Assembly (NCBI GenBank): GCA_016713335.1
Contig: JADJPH010000033.1
Coordinates: forward strand, 8,318-72,317
DNA from: Candidatus Fredericiella danica
Lineage (GTDB): Bacteria > Chloroflexota > Anaerolineae > Caldilineales > Caldilineaceae
Direction: 5' to 3'
Length of the DNA stretch: 64,000 bases
The stretch's first letter is position 1. The number at the start of each line of letters is the position of its first letter. This document shows, one piece after another, positions 37,906-47,444 of this stretch. The notes beneath the pieces are model-generated. The model had not been told where the DNA came from. It saw only the letters and a program-made list of their open reading frames with translations, and ran no database searches. The position numbers were made by a program, and so were the translations under genes.

Positions 37906-38103
37906 TTCGTCGGCCACCACGGACACGGCAGTGCCGGTGTCCCTACGAATTTCCCTGGACGGTGATAAGAGGTTTTCGTCGGCCACCACGGACACGGCAG
38001 TGCCGGTGGTCCCTACGAATTTCCCGAGACGGCAAGAAGGGTATTCGTCAAGCACCCCCGGACACGGTGATGCCGATGCCCCTACGATTGCCATGGACGG
38101 TGG
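37906..38103. repeat. Three tandem 69-bp repeats with hairpins (family B)
   Basis: TTCGTC begins units at 37906, 37975 and 38044, exactly 69 bp apart. Each unit contains a GGACACGGC..TGCCGGTGTCC-type hairpin followed by CTACGA. Divergence rises in the third unit. A related single copy lies at 47294-47320. It resembles the dispersed GTAGGGGCAC-type palindromic repeats common in many environmental bacteria. Confidence 0.85.
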
Positions 38104-38106
38104 CGG

Positions 38107-39369
38107 TTAGGATGCTGCATCGGGCGCCACCCGCCGGCTCGCCACGAAGGCGAGCGCGGCGCCAAATACAAACAATACGGCGATAATCACAAACGGCAGG
38201 TTGCGGTTGATCTGCGATGCCTGGCCTGCGATCCACCCGAAGGGCATCGTGCATGTCAGCACCACCAGGTAGAGAATCGCCATGATTCTTGCGCGTTCCT
38301 TCGGCTGCACACTGGTGGCAATCAATTTGTCGAGCAGTGCGCTCACCGTCGGCACGCTGCAGCCTTCCAGGATCACGGCGAGCAGCAGCAGCCAATAACT
38401 CTGTGGCGGCATCGTGATCAACAGCAGACAGGTGATGACCAGGCCAACAAAGCCAAAGATCATCGGCTTGCGCGGGTCGACGTTACGCAACCGGGGCATC
38501 ACGGTGAAATAGAACAACAGCATCGTCAGTGAGCGTGCAAGAGAGTAGACCGGGATATAGGCCGGGGCAATCTGTAGACGTTCCGTGACCAGCACACTCC
38601 AGAAGGTGTTATTGATCATCGAGGCAATGGCGACGATGATCATCAACCCGCCGGTGACCATCGTCGCCGGCGACTGCAAGATCAAGTGCACGACACCTCT
38701 CGAATCGCCCACGATGGCTAACAGCGACTGGTGCTGCGTCGCTGCCATGCGTTCTTGGCCGTGTGGGGTCTCTTCGACCATAGCGTTCATCACGAAGAAC
38801 TTGATCGTCATCAGGACAAAGGAGAGCAGGTAGAGGGCGCGCATCGTGGGTACGAGCGTGAACGACGCGATCAGCAACCCAGTCACCGGTGAAAAGAAGG
38901 CGGCGAGCAACCCCGATATATAGATCAACGAATAGACATCCACGAGAATCGAGGGATCCGTCCCCTCGACGACTACGCATTGCCATGAATTGGCGGTCAC
39001 GCGCCAGCTTGCGTTGATCATGGCGGCGATCAGGAAGTAGTTGAAGTCCTGCGCCACGGCCCAGATCAAGCAGGGAATGCTCCAGGCAAAGATATCGCCG
39101 ATCAGCGTTGTGCGCTTGCGGCCAAACTTGTCCGTGAGGGCCCCGCTCATCAGTGTCCAGAAAATCTGGCAACCGAGGCTGATACTGGCAATCAGCCCAA
39201 TCTGGCTATCGTTCAGCCCCAATGCCAGCATGTAGACCGAGACATAGGGCGCGTACAGATTATAGGGAATAGCCCAGATCGGTTCGGTAAAGACCGCGCC
39301 CCGCACGTTCCCGCGCAGATTGCGTAGCGTGACTATCAATGAGTGATCAAACGCGCGGCTATTCAGCAT
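38107..39369 (-). CDS. Major facilitator superfamily transporter
   Basis: 420 residues with about 12 hydrophobic spans. The loop 2-3 signature appears as GALTDKFGRKRTTLIGD and the related loop later as MPRLRNVDPRKPMIFGFVG. No substrate-specific motif is recognised. It is a single gene, convergent with the LarA-like gene and divergent from nothing obvious. The ATG at 39369 has a weak ribosome site. Confidence 0.85.
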   Translation of the reverse strand: MLNSRAFDHSLIVTLRNLRGNVRGAVFTEPIWAIPYNLYAPYVSVYMLALGLNDSQIGLIASISLGCQIFWTLMSGALTDKFGRKRTTLIGDIFAWSIPCLIWAVAQDFNYFLIAAMINASWRVTANSWQCVVVEGTDPSILVDVYSLIYISGLLAAFFSPVTGLLIASFTLVPTMRALYLLSFVLMTIKFFVMNAMVEETPHGQERMAATQHQSLLAIVGDSRGVVHLILQSPATMVTGGLMIIVAIASMINNTFWSVLVTERLQIAPAYIPVYSLARSLTMLLFYFTVMPRLRNVDPRKPMIFGFVGLVITCLLLITMPPQSYWLLLLAVILEGCSVPTVSALLDKLIATSVQPKERARIMAILYLVVLTCTMPFGWIAGQASQINRNLPFVIIAVLFVFGAALAFVASRRVAPDAAS

Positions 39370-39438
39370 TATTGATCTTTTCAGTGCTGGGCAACGGTTG
39401 CTTCGACCTGGGTGACTGCGCAGTCAGACAAAAAATAA

Positions 39439-39468
39439 ACGCCGTCCAGCGAATTGCATGGACGGCGT
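39439..39468. terminator. Terminator of the HEAT-repeat gene
   Basis: ACGCCGTCCA (39439-39448) pairs with TGGACGGCGT (39459-39468), with an A-run on the left side giving a U-run for minus-strand transcripts and TCTTTT on the right. Confidence 0.75.
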
Positions 39469-39491
39469 CTTTTCTCGGTGAAATCTCGGAA

Positions 39492-39899
39492 TCAGATGTT
39501 ATAGATCTTCATCAACGCCTGGGCAGCAGCGTCCGTTGTCGCGGTCTCGGAGGCCGGTCCCTTCAAGGCTTTCATGACACCCATTGTGGCGTTGCTGACT
39601 TTGATGCTCTTCGTATCATGGAAGACGTGGTAGGCGCCTTCGCGCAGCCAGGTGCTGTCATGCTGTTCCACCAATGCCTGCAGCAGGGGCACCAGTGCCG
39701 TATCACCGAAACTGATCAGAGTCGAGGCTGCGGTCCAACGGACACCAGCATCGCTATCCGAGAGAAGTTTGATCATTGCAGTGATCGTTGCATCGCTGCT
39801 CTTATTCTCCAGGCTACGCATGGCGGCTTCGCGATCTTGACTCGAGCGCTTGGTATCCTGGGCCACGGCCAAGGCTTGCTCAACGGTCATGTCACTCAT
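39492..39899 (-). CDS. HEAT-repeat protein
   Basis: 135 residues made of about four HEAT-like helical pairs: DREAAMRSLENKSSDATITA, LLSDSDAGVRWTAASTLISF, WLREGAYHVFHD and NATMGVMKALKGPASETA. RBS GGAG precedes the ATG. Such small repeat proteins mediate protein contacts; the partner is unknown. It is separated from the MFS gene by a terminator. Confidence 0.75.
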   Translation of the reverse strand: MSDMTVEQALAVAQDTKRSSQDREAAMRSLENKSSDATITAMIKLLSDSDAGVRWTAASTLISFGDTALVPLLQALVEQHDSTWLREGAYHVFHDTKSIKVSNATMGVMKALKGPASETATTDAAAQALMKIYNI

Positions 39900-39995
39900 G
39901 TTTCTATCTCCTGGCTGAATTGACCATTTTTCCGCAGTATACCAGTGGTCGCAACGTGCAGCAATTCACAATGTCGCTGCGCTCTGTGTTCGTGT

Positions 39996-40023
39996 TTGAC
40001 AATGAGGGGGCTCATGCTATGAT
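39996..40023 (+). promoter_or_regulatory. Sigma70-type promoter of the acyl-CoA ligase gene
   Basis: TTGACA (39996-40001), a 16-bp spacer, TATGAT (40018-40023), about 105 bp before the ATG at 40129. The leader contains a small GTAGCT/AGCTAC hairpin. Confidence 0.65.
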
Positions 40024-40128
40024 TGCGCCCACTTTCCCGTAACCATCAACGACAACCAACCTGAACTTCGACGGTAGCTGAGATTAGCTACACATTGATC
40101 TGTTTTTCATGTTGCCCAGGAGGATAGC

Positions 40129-41693
40129 ATGGTCTTTCAGAGCCCGTTTCCCGATCGAGATTCCCGAGGTTCCACTCTCGCAGTTCTTATTTGCCAATGC
40201 GGCGACGCGCCAGCAAGCCTGCGTTTATTGATGGCCCGACCGGGCGGACGATCACCTACGGCCAGCTCGCCGGCGCCGCGCGGTTGGTCGCCGCAGGTCT
40301 GAGCAAGCGTGGTTTCAAGAAGGGCGATGTTTTTGCGATCTACAGCCCGAATGTCCCTGAGTACGCCATTGCCTTTCATGGTGTGGCCATGGTGGGCGGC
40401 ATCAACACGACCGTCAACCCACTCTACACCCCGCACGAACTTGCCCACCAGTTGCGCGATTCAAATGCAAAGTACCTGTTGACGATCCCGCAGTTTCTGG
40501 CGAACGCCAGGACGGCCGCGGAAGAGGCGGGCGGCATCGAAGAGATTTTCGTCTTCGGTGAGGCCGAGGGGGCCACCCCCTTTGCTGCGCTTTTGCAGAA
40601 TGACGGCGCACTGCCGGAAGTGACGATCAACGCACGCGAGGATCTGGTCGTGCTGCCCTATTCGAGCGGCACTACGGGTCTGCCCAAAGGGGTCATGTTG
40701 ACGCATCACAACCTGGTTTCGAACATTCTGCAGTGCAGCGAAGCCCAGTTTGCGCCGGGCATTGAGATTCGTCCGGATGACGTGTTGATTGGTTTGCTGC
40801 CTTTCTATCACATCTATGGCATGGTCGTCGTCATGCGCTGGGCGCTGTACAAGGGAGCAACTGTCGTCACCATGCCGCGCTTCGACATGGAGCAATTCCT
40901 GGGTCTGCTGCAGAATCACGGGATCACCTACACCCATCTGGTCCCGCCGATCGTGTTGGGGCTTGCCAAACACCCACTGGTGGACAAGTACGACCTCTCA
41001 AAGCTGCGCACCATTATCTCCGGCGCGGCCCCGCTGAGCGCAGAGTTGGAAGCGGCCGTAAAGGCGCGCCTGGGTGTGATCATCGCGCAGGGCTACGGCA
41101 TGACCGAGGCGAGTCCGGTGACCCACTACCGCTGTTATGAGCCGGAAGGGCGCCCGAAACCGGGCAGTGTGGGTGTCACGGTTCCCAACACGGAGACTAG
41201 AGTCGTGGATCCTGCCACCCGCGCCGAATTGGAGCCGAATCACGAAGGTGAACTGTGGGTGCGTGGCCCGCAGGTGATGACGGGGTATTTGAATAACCCG
41301 GTGGCGTCTGCCAACACGGTGGATGCGGATGGCTGGCTGCACACCGGTGATATCGGTTATGGCGATGAAGATGGTTTCTTCTGGATCGTGGATCGCCTCA
41401 AGGAACTGATCAAATACAAGGGGCTGCAGGTGGCTCCGGCGGAGTTGGAGGCGCTGCTATTGACGCACCCGGCTGTGATGGACGCGGCGGTCATTGGCAT
41501 TCCCGATGATGAAGCCGGCGAACTGCCGAAGGCCTTTGTCGTGCGCAAGGGTGACGTCACGGAAACCGAGATCATGGAGTTCGTGGCCGCGAACGTGGCG
41601 CCCTACAAACGCATTCGCATGGTCCAGTTCATCGATCAGATTCCGAAGTCAACGTCAGGGAAGATTTTGAGGAGAATGCTGAAGACGGCGTGA
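40129..41693 (+). CDS. Acyl-CoA synthetase, 4-coumarate-CoA ligase-like (two frameshifts near the N-terminus)
   Basis: The ATG at 40129 follows CAGGAGGA. The N-terminus reads MVFQSPFPD, then two two-base losses (near 40155 in GATATC-like sequence, near 40212 in a CGCG tract) are needed to read IEIPEVPLSQFLFANAATR and then ASKPAFIDGPTGRTITYGQ. From there the frame is intact: YSSGTTGLPKGVMLTHHN (P-loop), GYGMTEASP, GWLHTGDIGYGDEDGFF, KYKGLQVAPAELE, STSGKILRRML (catalytic Lys). Restored length is about 522 residues. It activates a carboxylic acid to its CoA thioester via an acyl-AMP. Confidence 0.86.
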
Positions 41694-41699
41694 TGCGCG

Positions 41700-42335
41700 C
41701 TATTCGTCAAGATCATCGCCTAGATCATCGTCTACATCCTCATCCCCCACCATCAGTCGATTCAGCGATTGCACCAGCAGGCTATGTTCTGCCTGGTGCA
41801 TTCGCTGGCTCAACTGCTCCAGGGTGTCGCGTGGGTAAATCGGAACGTCGGCAGTGCCGATGACCGGCCCCGCATCGACGGCTTCGTCGGGGACGAGATG
41901 GACCATACAACCCGTCCCCTTGATTTCTCCGCGTTGATAGGCTGCGAATGCTTCATCAATCGCGTGTGCGCCTGGGAATTTGCCGGGCAGCGCAGGGTGC
42001 AGATTCACGACTCGATAAGGGTAGTGGCGCAGAAAGGCGTCGCTCAAGATATGCATCCAGCCGGCAAGCACTACCCAATTGGGTGAGTATTCCTTGACCA
42101 GGGCGGCGAGATCGGCGTCATATGCTTCGCGCGATCGACCTTCGCCGGTGTACTGCTTCAAGGGAAAATAGCGGGTTGGAATGCCGGCTTTTGCGGCGCG
42201 CTCCAAACCAAAGGCATCACGCCGATTGGAGATCACGACTGCGATTTCGGCTGGCAGGGCCCGGACACGGATCGCGTCGATGATGGCCTGCAGATTAGAG
42301 CCGTTGCCTGAGATCAAGACCGCTAACTTTGTCAC
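41700..42335 (-). CDS. purN: Phosphoribosylglycinamide formyltransferase
   Basis: 211 residues from a GTG start. Motifs: LISGNGSNLQAIIDA, VVLAGWMHIL, VVNLHPALPGKFPGAHA with catalytic Asn/His, and MVHLVPDEAVDAGPVI with catalytic Asp. It transfers formyl from 10-formyl-THF to GAR, the third step of purine synthesis. The tail is unusually acidic (GDEDVDDDLGDDLDE). It is last in the purD-purM-purN unit. Confidence 0.94.
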   Translation of the reverse strand: MTKLAVLISGNGSNLQAIIDAIRVRALPAEIAVVISNRRDAFGLERAAKAGIPTRYFPLKQYTGEGRSREAYDADLAALVKEYSPNWVVLAGWMHILSDAFLRHYPYRVVNLHPALPGKFPGAHAIDEAFAAYQRGEIKGTGCMVHLVPDEAVDAGPVIGTADVPIYPRDTLEQLSQRMHQAEHSLLVQSLNRLMVGDEDVDDDLGDDLDE

Positions 42336-42388
42336 AAGGTCACCGCTGCTTTCATGTGGATTGGCTCACTCGGCATATCTGAGGTCGA

Positions 42389-43411
42389 TCAACCGATCAG
42401 TTGGACGGGTTCTGCGGCTGCGTTTCGTTCGACAAGCCGGCCAATCACCACCGCCTCCGGCAACTGGAGCAAGGCTTCATCGACGCCGTCTGCATCGACC
42501 ATCAGCACCATGCCAATGCCCATGTTGAAAACGCGGTAGGCTTCTTGCGGCGGAATCCCTGCCCATGCGACTAAGCGCTGGAAGATGAGCGGCGGCGTCC
42601 AACTCTTGGTGACGATGCGGGCTGCGAGCTGTGGCGGGAGGGAGCGCGGTACGTTTTCCAGGATGCCGCCGCCCGTCACATGCGCCATGCCTTTGATGAG
42701 GATGCCTGCCCGCTGGAGTTGATCGACTTCACTGACATAGGCGCGGTGTGGCGCCAACAGCGCGTCGGCCAGCGTGCGGTTATCCATCAGCGCTTCCTGC
42801 AAGTTGCGGCCCTCGACCACCCGGCGAATGAGCGAGTAGCCGTTGGTGTGCGGTCCCGAACTTGGCAACCCGAGCAGCGCATCGCCGGGGCGCATGGCGT
42901 CAAGTCGCGGCAAGAGCGCAGCGCGATCAACGAGACCGACAATCGCGCCCGCGACATCGAATGCGCCTTCGACGTACACACCGGGCATTTCAGCGGTTTC
43001 GCCGCCGATCAACGCACAGCCGTTGGCGCGGCAGGCTGCGGCCATGCCTTGTACAACTGCCGCCGCTGCCACCGGGTTCAGCTTACTTGTCGCCAGATAA
43101 TCCAGGAAGAAGAGGGGCCGGGCATTCTGCACCAGGATGCCATCGGTGCAGTGGTTGGCGATGTCGTGCCCAATGCCCTCCCAGCGCCCCAATTGGGCCG
43201 CCAATTTTACCTTGGTGCCGACACCGTCAATTGAACTGACGAGCACCGGTGCGGCAGGCAAATCATGCAGCGCAAACAAGCCGCCAAAGCCGCCCACCCC
43301 AGCCAGTACGGCGGGGGTGTAGGTGGATTGCACCGCCGACTTCATCAACTCGACGGCGCGGTTGCCCGCATCGATGTCGACCCCAGCCTGCCTGTAAAGC
43401 GAGTTTTCCAT
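42389..43411 (-). CDS. purM: Phosphoribosylformylglycinamidine cyclo-ligase (AIR synthetase)
   Basis: 340 residues from the ATG at 43411. Motifs: VSSIDGVGTKVKLAAQLG, NHCTDGILVQNARPLFFLDY, IGGETAEMPGVY, LPSSGPHTNGYSLIR and HVTGGGILENVPR, all typical PurM ATP- and FGAM-binding segments. It catalyses ATP-dependent ring closure to AIR. It lies 53 bp before purN and 19 bp after the carboxypeptidase gene. Confidence 0.95.
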   Translation of the reverse strand: MENSLYRQAGVDIDAGNRAVELMKSAVQSTYTPAVLAGVGGFGGLFALHDLPAAPVLVSSIDGVGTKVKLAAQLGRWEGIGHDIANHCTDGILVQNARPLFFLDYLATSKLNPVAAAAVVQGMAAACRANGCALIGGETAEMPGVYVEGAFDVAGAIVGLVDRAALLPRLDAMRPGDALLGLPSSGPHTNGYSLIRRVVEGRNLQEALMDNRTLADALLAPHRAYVSEVDQLQRAGILIKGMAHVTGGGILENVPRSLPPQLAARIVTKSWTPPLIFQRLVAWAGIPPQEAYRVFNMGIGMVLMVDADGVDEALLQLPEAVVIGRLVERNAAAEPVQLIG

Positions 43412-43430
43412 TATTGCCTGGCCTAATGTT

Positions 43431-44915
43431 CTATGAAGCCTGGATTGCCTGCTGGAGGAAGGCAGCCAGGTCGGCGCGTAATGCCGCAAGCGAAGGTTGG
43501 TGCACATACATCATGTGACCGGCCTGATAGTAGCCTAGTTCGATGTTGTCACGCAGCGCCGGATCCAGATGCAGGTGGTTGACCGTGTATTCGGTGGCAA
43601 AGTAAGGTGTAGCAAAGTCAAAGTACCCGTTCGCAATGAAGACGCGCAGGAACGGGTTCTGTGTCATGGCCGCACGCAGCGTCTCGGCGACGTCCACGTA
43701 TTTGTTCTGGTGCTTGCCGTAATCCCAGGTCTCATAAAGGCCGGCGAGCAATTCGTAGGGAAGGTCGCTGGTGAAGTTGAGATTCTCGCAGACGTAGGCG
43801 TTGAAGGCGCCGGCATAGGGGCCTTGAATTGCGGCATAGCTGGGATCGTAACTAAACTCTTCGCCCACTGCGTCGCGGTCGACGCCGGTGAAGCGGCTGT
43901 CAAGCCGGCCCACGGTGCGCTTCTCATTGCGCAGCAATTCCTTGCAGGACCGCATGATTTCAATCCTGAGATTGGCGCGCTCGATATACTCGGGCGTGAG
44001 ACCGGTCAACTGCGACAACCTGGCGGCAATGGCGTTGCGCTCAGCCTGGGTCAAGGCATCGCCTTTGAAGAGCGCATGCGCATATTCGCCGGAAGCAAAC
44101 GCCGCGGCCTCGGCAAGCGTGGCATCCAGATCCTTGAGCCGCGCAGCGTCTAGCTTCCGATGATACCACGCAGTCGCCGCGTATACCGGTACATAGAGGA
44201 CATAGGGCAGTTCGTTGCCAAGTTCAAACTCGGTCGTCTGGAAGTTCAGAATGGCCGAAATGAGCATCAGCCCGTTGAGGTACATCCCGTGGCGCTGCTG
44301 CAAATACCCGGCCAGCCCGGCCGCGCGTGTGGTGCCATAGCTTTCGCCGATGAGAAACTTGGGCGACGCCCACCGCTTGTAGCGCGTAACGTACAACCGG
44401 ATGAACTCGCCTACAGATTCGATGTCTTTTTCGACGCTGTGAAACTGTTTGGCCTCTTCGCCGGGCGCGGGGCGACTGAAGCCGGTGCTAACCGGGTCGA
44501 CAAAGACGAGGTCGGTGAGATCGAGCAGGGAGAACTCGTTGTTGACCAGCCGGTAAGGGGGCGGGACGGGTTCAGCCACGTCGCCGGAAACCACCCGACG
44601 CGGACCTAGCAAGCCGAGATGCAGCCACACGGAAGACGATCCCGGGCCGCCGTTAAACGAGATGGTCAAAGGGCGTGTGGCCGGATCACCGGCATCCTTG
44701 CGCGTATACGCGATAAAGAAGACGCTTGCCTTGGCTTTGCCCTCTTCATCCTTCATGACAATCCGGCCTGCCGTCGCGGTGTATGCGATCTCACGGCCGT
44801 TCACCGTCACGCTGTGCTCAGTCTCGACCAGTTCGTCTTTGAGTTCGGGTTGTACAGGTGCAGCCGGTTTTTCGGCTTTTTCGGTCTTGTCAGCAGCTTT
44901 CGTTTCAGTCGTCAT
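43431..44915 (-). CDS. Serine carboxypeptidase-like protein, peptidase family S10
   Basis: About 494 residues from the ATG at 44915. Motifs: FNGGPGSSSVWLHLGLLGP (oxyanion region), VFVDPVSTGFSRP, FLIGESYGTTRA with the nucleophile Ser, FIANGYFDFATPY with Asp and YYQAGHMMYVHQP with His, so the triad is complete. There is no signal peptide; the N-terminus is a Lys/Glu/Ala-rich tail, suggesting a cytoplasmic enzyme, unlike vacuolar or exported relatives. It is embedded between purD and purM on the same strand, an odd place for a peptidase. Confidence 0.88.
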   Translation of the reverse strand: MTTETKAADKTEKAEKPAAPVQPELKDELVETEHSVTVNGREIAYTATAGRIVMKDEEGKAKASVFFIAYTRKDAGDPATRPLTISFNGGPGSSSVWLHLGLLGPRRVVSGDVAEPVPPPYRLVNNEFSLLDLTDLVFVDPVSTGFSRPAPGEEAKQFHSVEKDIESVGEFIRLYVTRYKRWASPKFLIGESYGTTRAAGLAGYLQQRHGMYLNGLMLISAILNFQTTEFELGNELPYVLYVPVYAATAWYHRKLDAARLKDLDATLAEAAAFASGEYAHALFKGDALTQAERNAIAARLSQLTGLTPEYIERANLRIEIMRSCKELLRNEKRTVGRLDSRFTGVDRDAVGEEFSYDPSYAAIQGPYAGAFNAYVCENLNFTSDLPYELLAGLYETWDYGKHQNKYVDVAETLRAAMTQNPFLRVFIANGYFDFATPYFATEYTVNHLHLDPALRDNIELGYYQAGHMMYVHQPSLAALRADLAAFLQQAIQAS

Positions 44916-44937
44916 GGCATCACTTGTTTTGATTGGT

Positions 44938-46242
44938 TTAGCGATGGCTGCGTCGCGGTTTCTGGGGGCGGGCCGGGACATAGGGGAGTCCAATGTCGCG
45001 ACGATAGGTGGCGCCGTTGAATTTGACTTTTTTCACACCGGCATACGCCCGATACGCGGCCTGTTCCACCGTACGGCCCAACGCAGTGACCGACAGCACG
45101 CGCCCGCCTGCCGTTAGCAGCCGCGGCTCTTTCCATTTTGTGCCCGCCTGATAGACGAAGGCGCCTGATTCTTCGGCATCAGCGACGCCGGTAATCTCAT
45201 GCCCGGTCGCATACTCTTCTGGATAGCCAGCGGCAGCCATCACCACCGTGACCGCGGCTTGCTTGCGCCAGCGCAACTGCAGTTGGTCGAGTCTGCCTTC
45301 AACGCCTGCTTCCAGGACGTCAACGAGGTCATTTTCGAGCAGCGGGATCAGCACCTGGGTCTCCGGATCGCCGAGGCGGCAGTTGAATTCCAGCACTTTT
45401 GGCCCGTCAGGGGTCAGCATCAGCCCGGCATAGAGCACGCCGAAGTAAGGCATCCCCTCTGTCGCCATGCCGGCGAGCGTTGGCGCCAGAATCGTGCGCT
45501 CGATCAGCGTTTCCAACTCAGGCGTTACCAACGCTGACGGAGTGAAGGCGCCCATCCCACCCGTGTTTGGCCCGCGATCGCCATCCATCAAGCGCTTGTG
45601 ATCTTGTGCGGAAGGCATGACGCGAAAGGTGCGCCCGTCGCAAAAGGCAAGGATCGACACTTCGGGGCCGGTCAGGCGCTCTTCGATCAGAATCGTGGCG
45701 CCGGCGGCGCCGAACTGGCCCGTCTCCAGCATCCTGCCGACGGCGACCGCTGCGCCTTCGCGCGTATCGGGGACGATCACGCCCTTGCCCGCTGCCAGAC
45801 CACTGGCCTTGATGACGGGCACGGTATCCAGTTGGCGCAGATAACGCATGGCGGCGTCGAACTCGTCGAAGATTTCGGCGCGCCCGGTAGGAATTTGATG
45901 GCGCAGCATGAATTGCTTGGAGAACGCCTTCGAACCTTCAAGCTGTGCGGCGGCTTTGGTAGGTCCATAGACGCGCAGTCCCGCGGCCTGCAACAAGTCG
46001 ACAACGCCGTCAACCAGGGGCGCTTCGGGGCCGACCATTGTGAGGTCCACCGTCTCGCGCCTGGCAAAGTCGACCAGCGCGTCGAGGTCGCTAACCGGAA
46101 TGTCCACATTGGTGGTTTTGGCCATGCGCGCGGTGCCACCGTTGCCGGGCGCGACAAAGAGCTGATCGACGCGTTTTGAAGTGATCAGTTGGCGGGCAAG
46201 CGCGTGTTCACGACCGCCGCTGCCGATGAGCAATATTTTCAT
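44938..46242 (-). CDS. purD: Phosphoribosylamine-glycine ligase
   Basis: 434 residues. ATP-grasp enzyme with IGSGGREHALARQL, VAPGNGGTARMA, VGPEAPLVDGVVDLL, KASGLAAGKGVIV, GDRGPNTGGMGAFTPS and EFNCRLGDPETQVLIPLL. It catalyses formation of GAR. The ATG at 46242 overlaps the stop of the glutaminyl cyclase-like gene (ATGA), so the two are translationally coupled. A basic C-terminal tail (PRRSHR) ends the protein. Confidence 0.95.
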   Translation of the reverse strand: MKILLIGSGGREHALARQLITSKRVDQLFVAPGNGGTARMAKTTNVDIPVSDLDALVDFARRETVDLTMVGPEAPLVDGVVDLLQAAGLRVYGPTKAAAQLEGSKAFSKQFMLRHQIPTGRAEIFDEFDAAMRYLRQLDTVPVIKASGLAAGKGVIVPDTREGAAVAVGRMLETGQFGAAGATILIEERLTGPEVSILAFCDGRTFRVMPSAQDHKRLMDGDRGPNTGGMGAFTPSALVTPELETLIERTILAPTLAGMATEGMPYFGVLYAGLMLTPDGPKVLEFNCRLGDPETQVLIPLLENDLVDVLEAGVEGRLDQLQLRWRKQAAVTVVMAAAGYPEEYATGHEITGVADAEESGAFVYQAGTKWKEPRLLTAGGRVLSVTALGRTVEQAAYRAYAGVKKVKFNGATYRRDIGLPYVPARPQKPRRSHR

Positions 46243-47223
46243 TGGTTTACCTCGACCAGTTCGATCTCGAAGATCGCCGGCCAGTATTTGCCGGTCACCC
46301 AAAGCCGGCCAGTGTTTGAATCGTAGGCGATCCCGTTGAGCACATCGACGGGACCCGTAACGGGTGGACCATACGCGAGAAGCCCACTCAGGTCGACCAC
46401 GCCGGTGACCTGACCCGAAACGGGATCAATGCGCAGCACCAGATCCGTCTTCCAGACATTGGCGAAGATCTCGCCGTCGACCATTTCCAGTTCGTTGAGA
46501 TTGTCGACCGGCAGCCCCAGGAGCGTCACATAGATACCGCCCGTCGTCTGAAGCGTCTCCGGATCCCAGAAGTAGAGGATGGAGGTGCCATCGCTGACAA
46601 TCAGCCGCGTATCGTCACTTGTGATCCCCCAGCCTTCAGTCGTATAGCTGAAGTTACCGAGCGGGGCAAAGGTGGATTTGTCATAAATGAAGCCAGTTTG
46701 TTCCTGCCAGGTGAGTTGGTAGAGCTTGTCGCCGAAGATCGTGATGCCTTCTCCAAAGTAGGGGGCTTCCAACGCGTGCGCCTGCTCTATATTGCCCGTT
46801 GCGGGGTCCACGCGGCGGAGGGTGGAAGCCCCGCGCTGGCCGGTGCCTTCGTAGAAATCGTTTTCTTCGTAAACCAGACCTTGCGTGAAGGCGGTTGGAT
46901 CGTGTGGGAGTACATTCACTACCCGATACGTATAGAGACGTGGCGCTACCAACTTGGAAAGGTGGACCGTTGAAGAATGTGCCGCAGTTGGTGCGGCAGT
47001 CGTTGGGGTGGATGGTTGCGGTGGCAGTTATCACCGCGGAAGTTGCGGATAAGCGTGTTTGCTTGGCTGCAGGGGGGACAGCGGCGACCGCGGTAGTGCC
47101 TGGCGCCGCCATCACAACCTGTGGCTGCGGTGAACGCGTCCGAAAACTCAGAACTCCAATCACCAGCACCAATACAATGAACGCACCCAGTACTCCGATC
47201 AGATATTGTAGCGGCCGACTCAT
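46239..47223 (-). CDS. Glutaminyl-peptide cyclotransferase-like beta-propeller, membrane-anchored (one frameshift)
   Basis: Start at 47223 behind GGAG. An N-terminal anchor (YLIGVLGAFIVLVLVIGVLS) and a Thr/Ala linker are followed, after an extra base near 47000, by VAPRLYTYRVVNVLPHDPTA, FTQGLVYEENDFYEGTGQRG, GWGITSDDTRLIVSDGTS and NELEMVDGEIFANVWKTD. These are the marks of the plant-type (papaya) glutaminyl cyclase family, which forms N-terminal pyroglutamate on exported proteins. Restored length is about 328 residues. Confidence 0.82.
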
Positions 47224-47247
47224 GCGAGGTTTGTCTCCTTGACATAT

Positions 47248-47253
47248 ATTATA
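47248..47253 (-). promoter_or_regulatory. -10 element for the glutaminyl cyclase-pur operon
   Basis: TATAAT on the minus strand, about 25 bp before the ATG at 47223. No clear -35 is present at 16-18 bp. Confidence 0.3.
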
Positions 47254-47293
47254 AGGCACAGCACGGGCGCCGGATGAATTGGTCACGCAATGA

Positions 47294-47320
47294 CGTAGCG
47301 ACACCGGCATCGCCGTGTCC
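47294..47320 (-). repeat. REP-like hairpin element (family B, single copy)
   Basis: On the minus strand GGACACGGCGATGCCGGTG leads into TCGCTACG, differing from the unit at 37921 by about three bases in 27. It lies in the divergent gap between the cyclase and kinase genes. Confidence 0.6.
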
Positions 47321-47325
47321 TCACG

Positions 47326-47354
47326 TTGACTTTGTCTAGGCGATGGCCTAGAAT
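47326..47354 (+). promoter_or_regulatory. Sigma70-type promoter of the GAF histidine kinase gene
   Basis: TTGACT (47326-47331), a 17-bp spacer, TAGAAT (47349-47354), about 90 bp before the ATG at 47445. Confidence 0.6.
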
Positions 47355-47444
47355 TGCAGAGGTCATGCACAGTCCCTCGTGTGTGGGTGGCGCCCCACAT
47401 GATTCGTTGTGGCTGCTGCCGCAATCAGGAAACGGTGGTGCGAC

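Noticed and set aside
37906..38103. 69-bp repeats as a CRISPR
   Set aside because: The whole unit repeats including the would-be spacer, so it is a tandem repeat.
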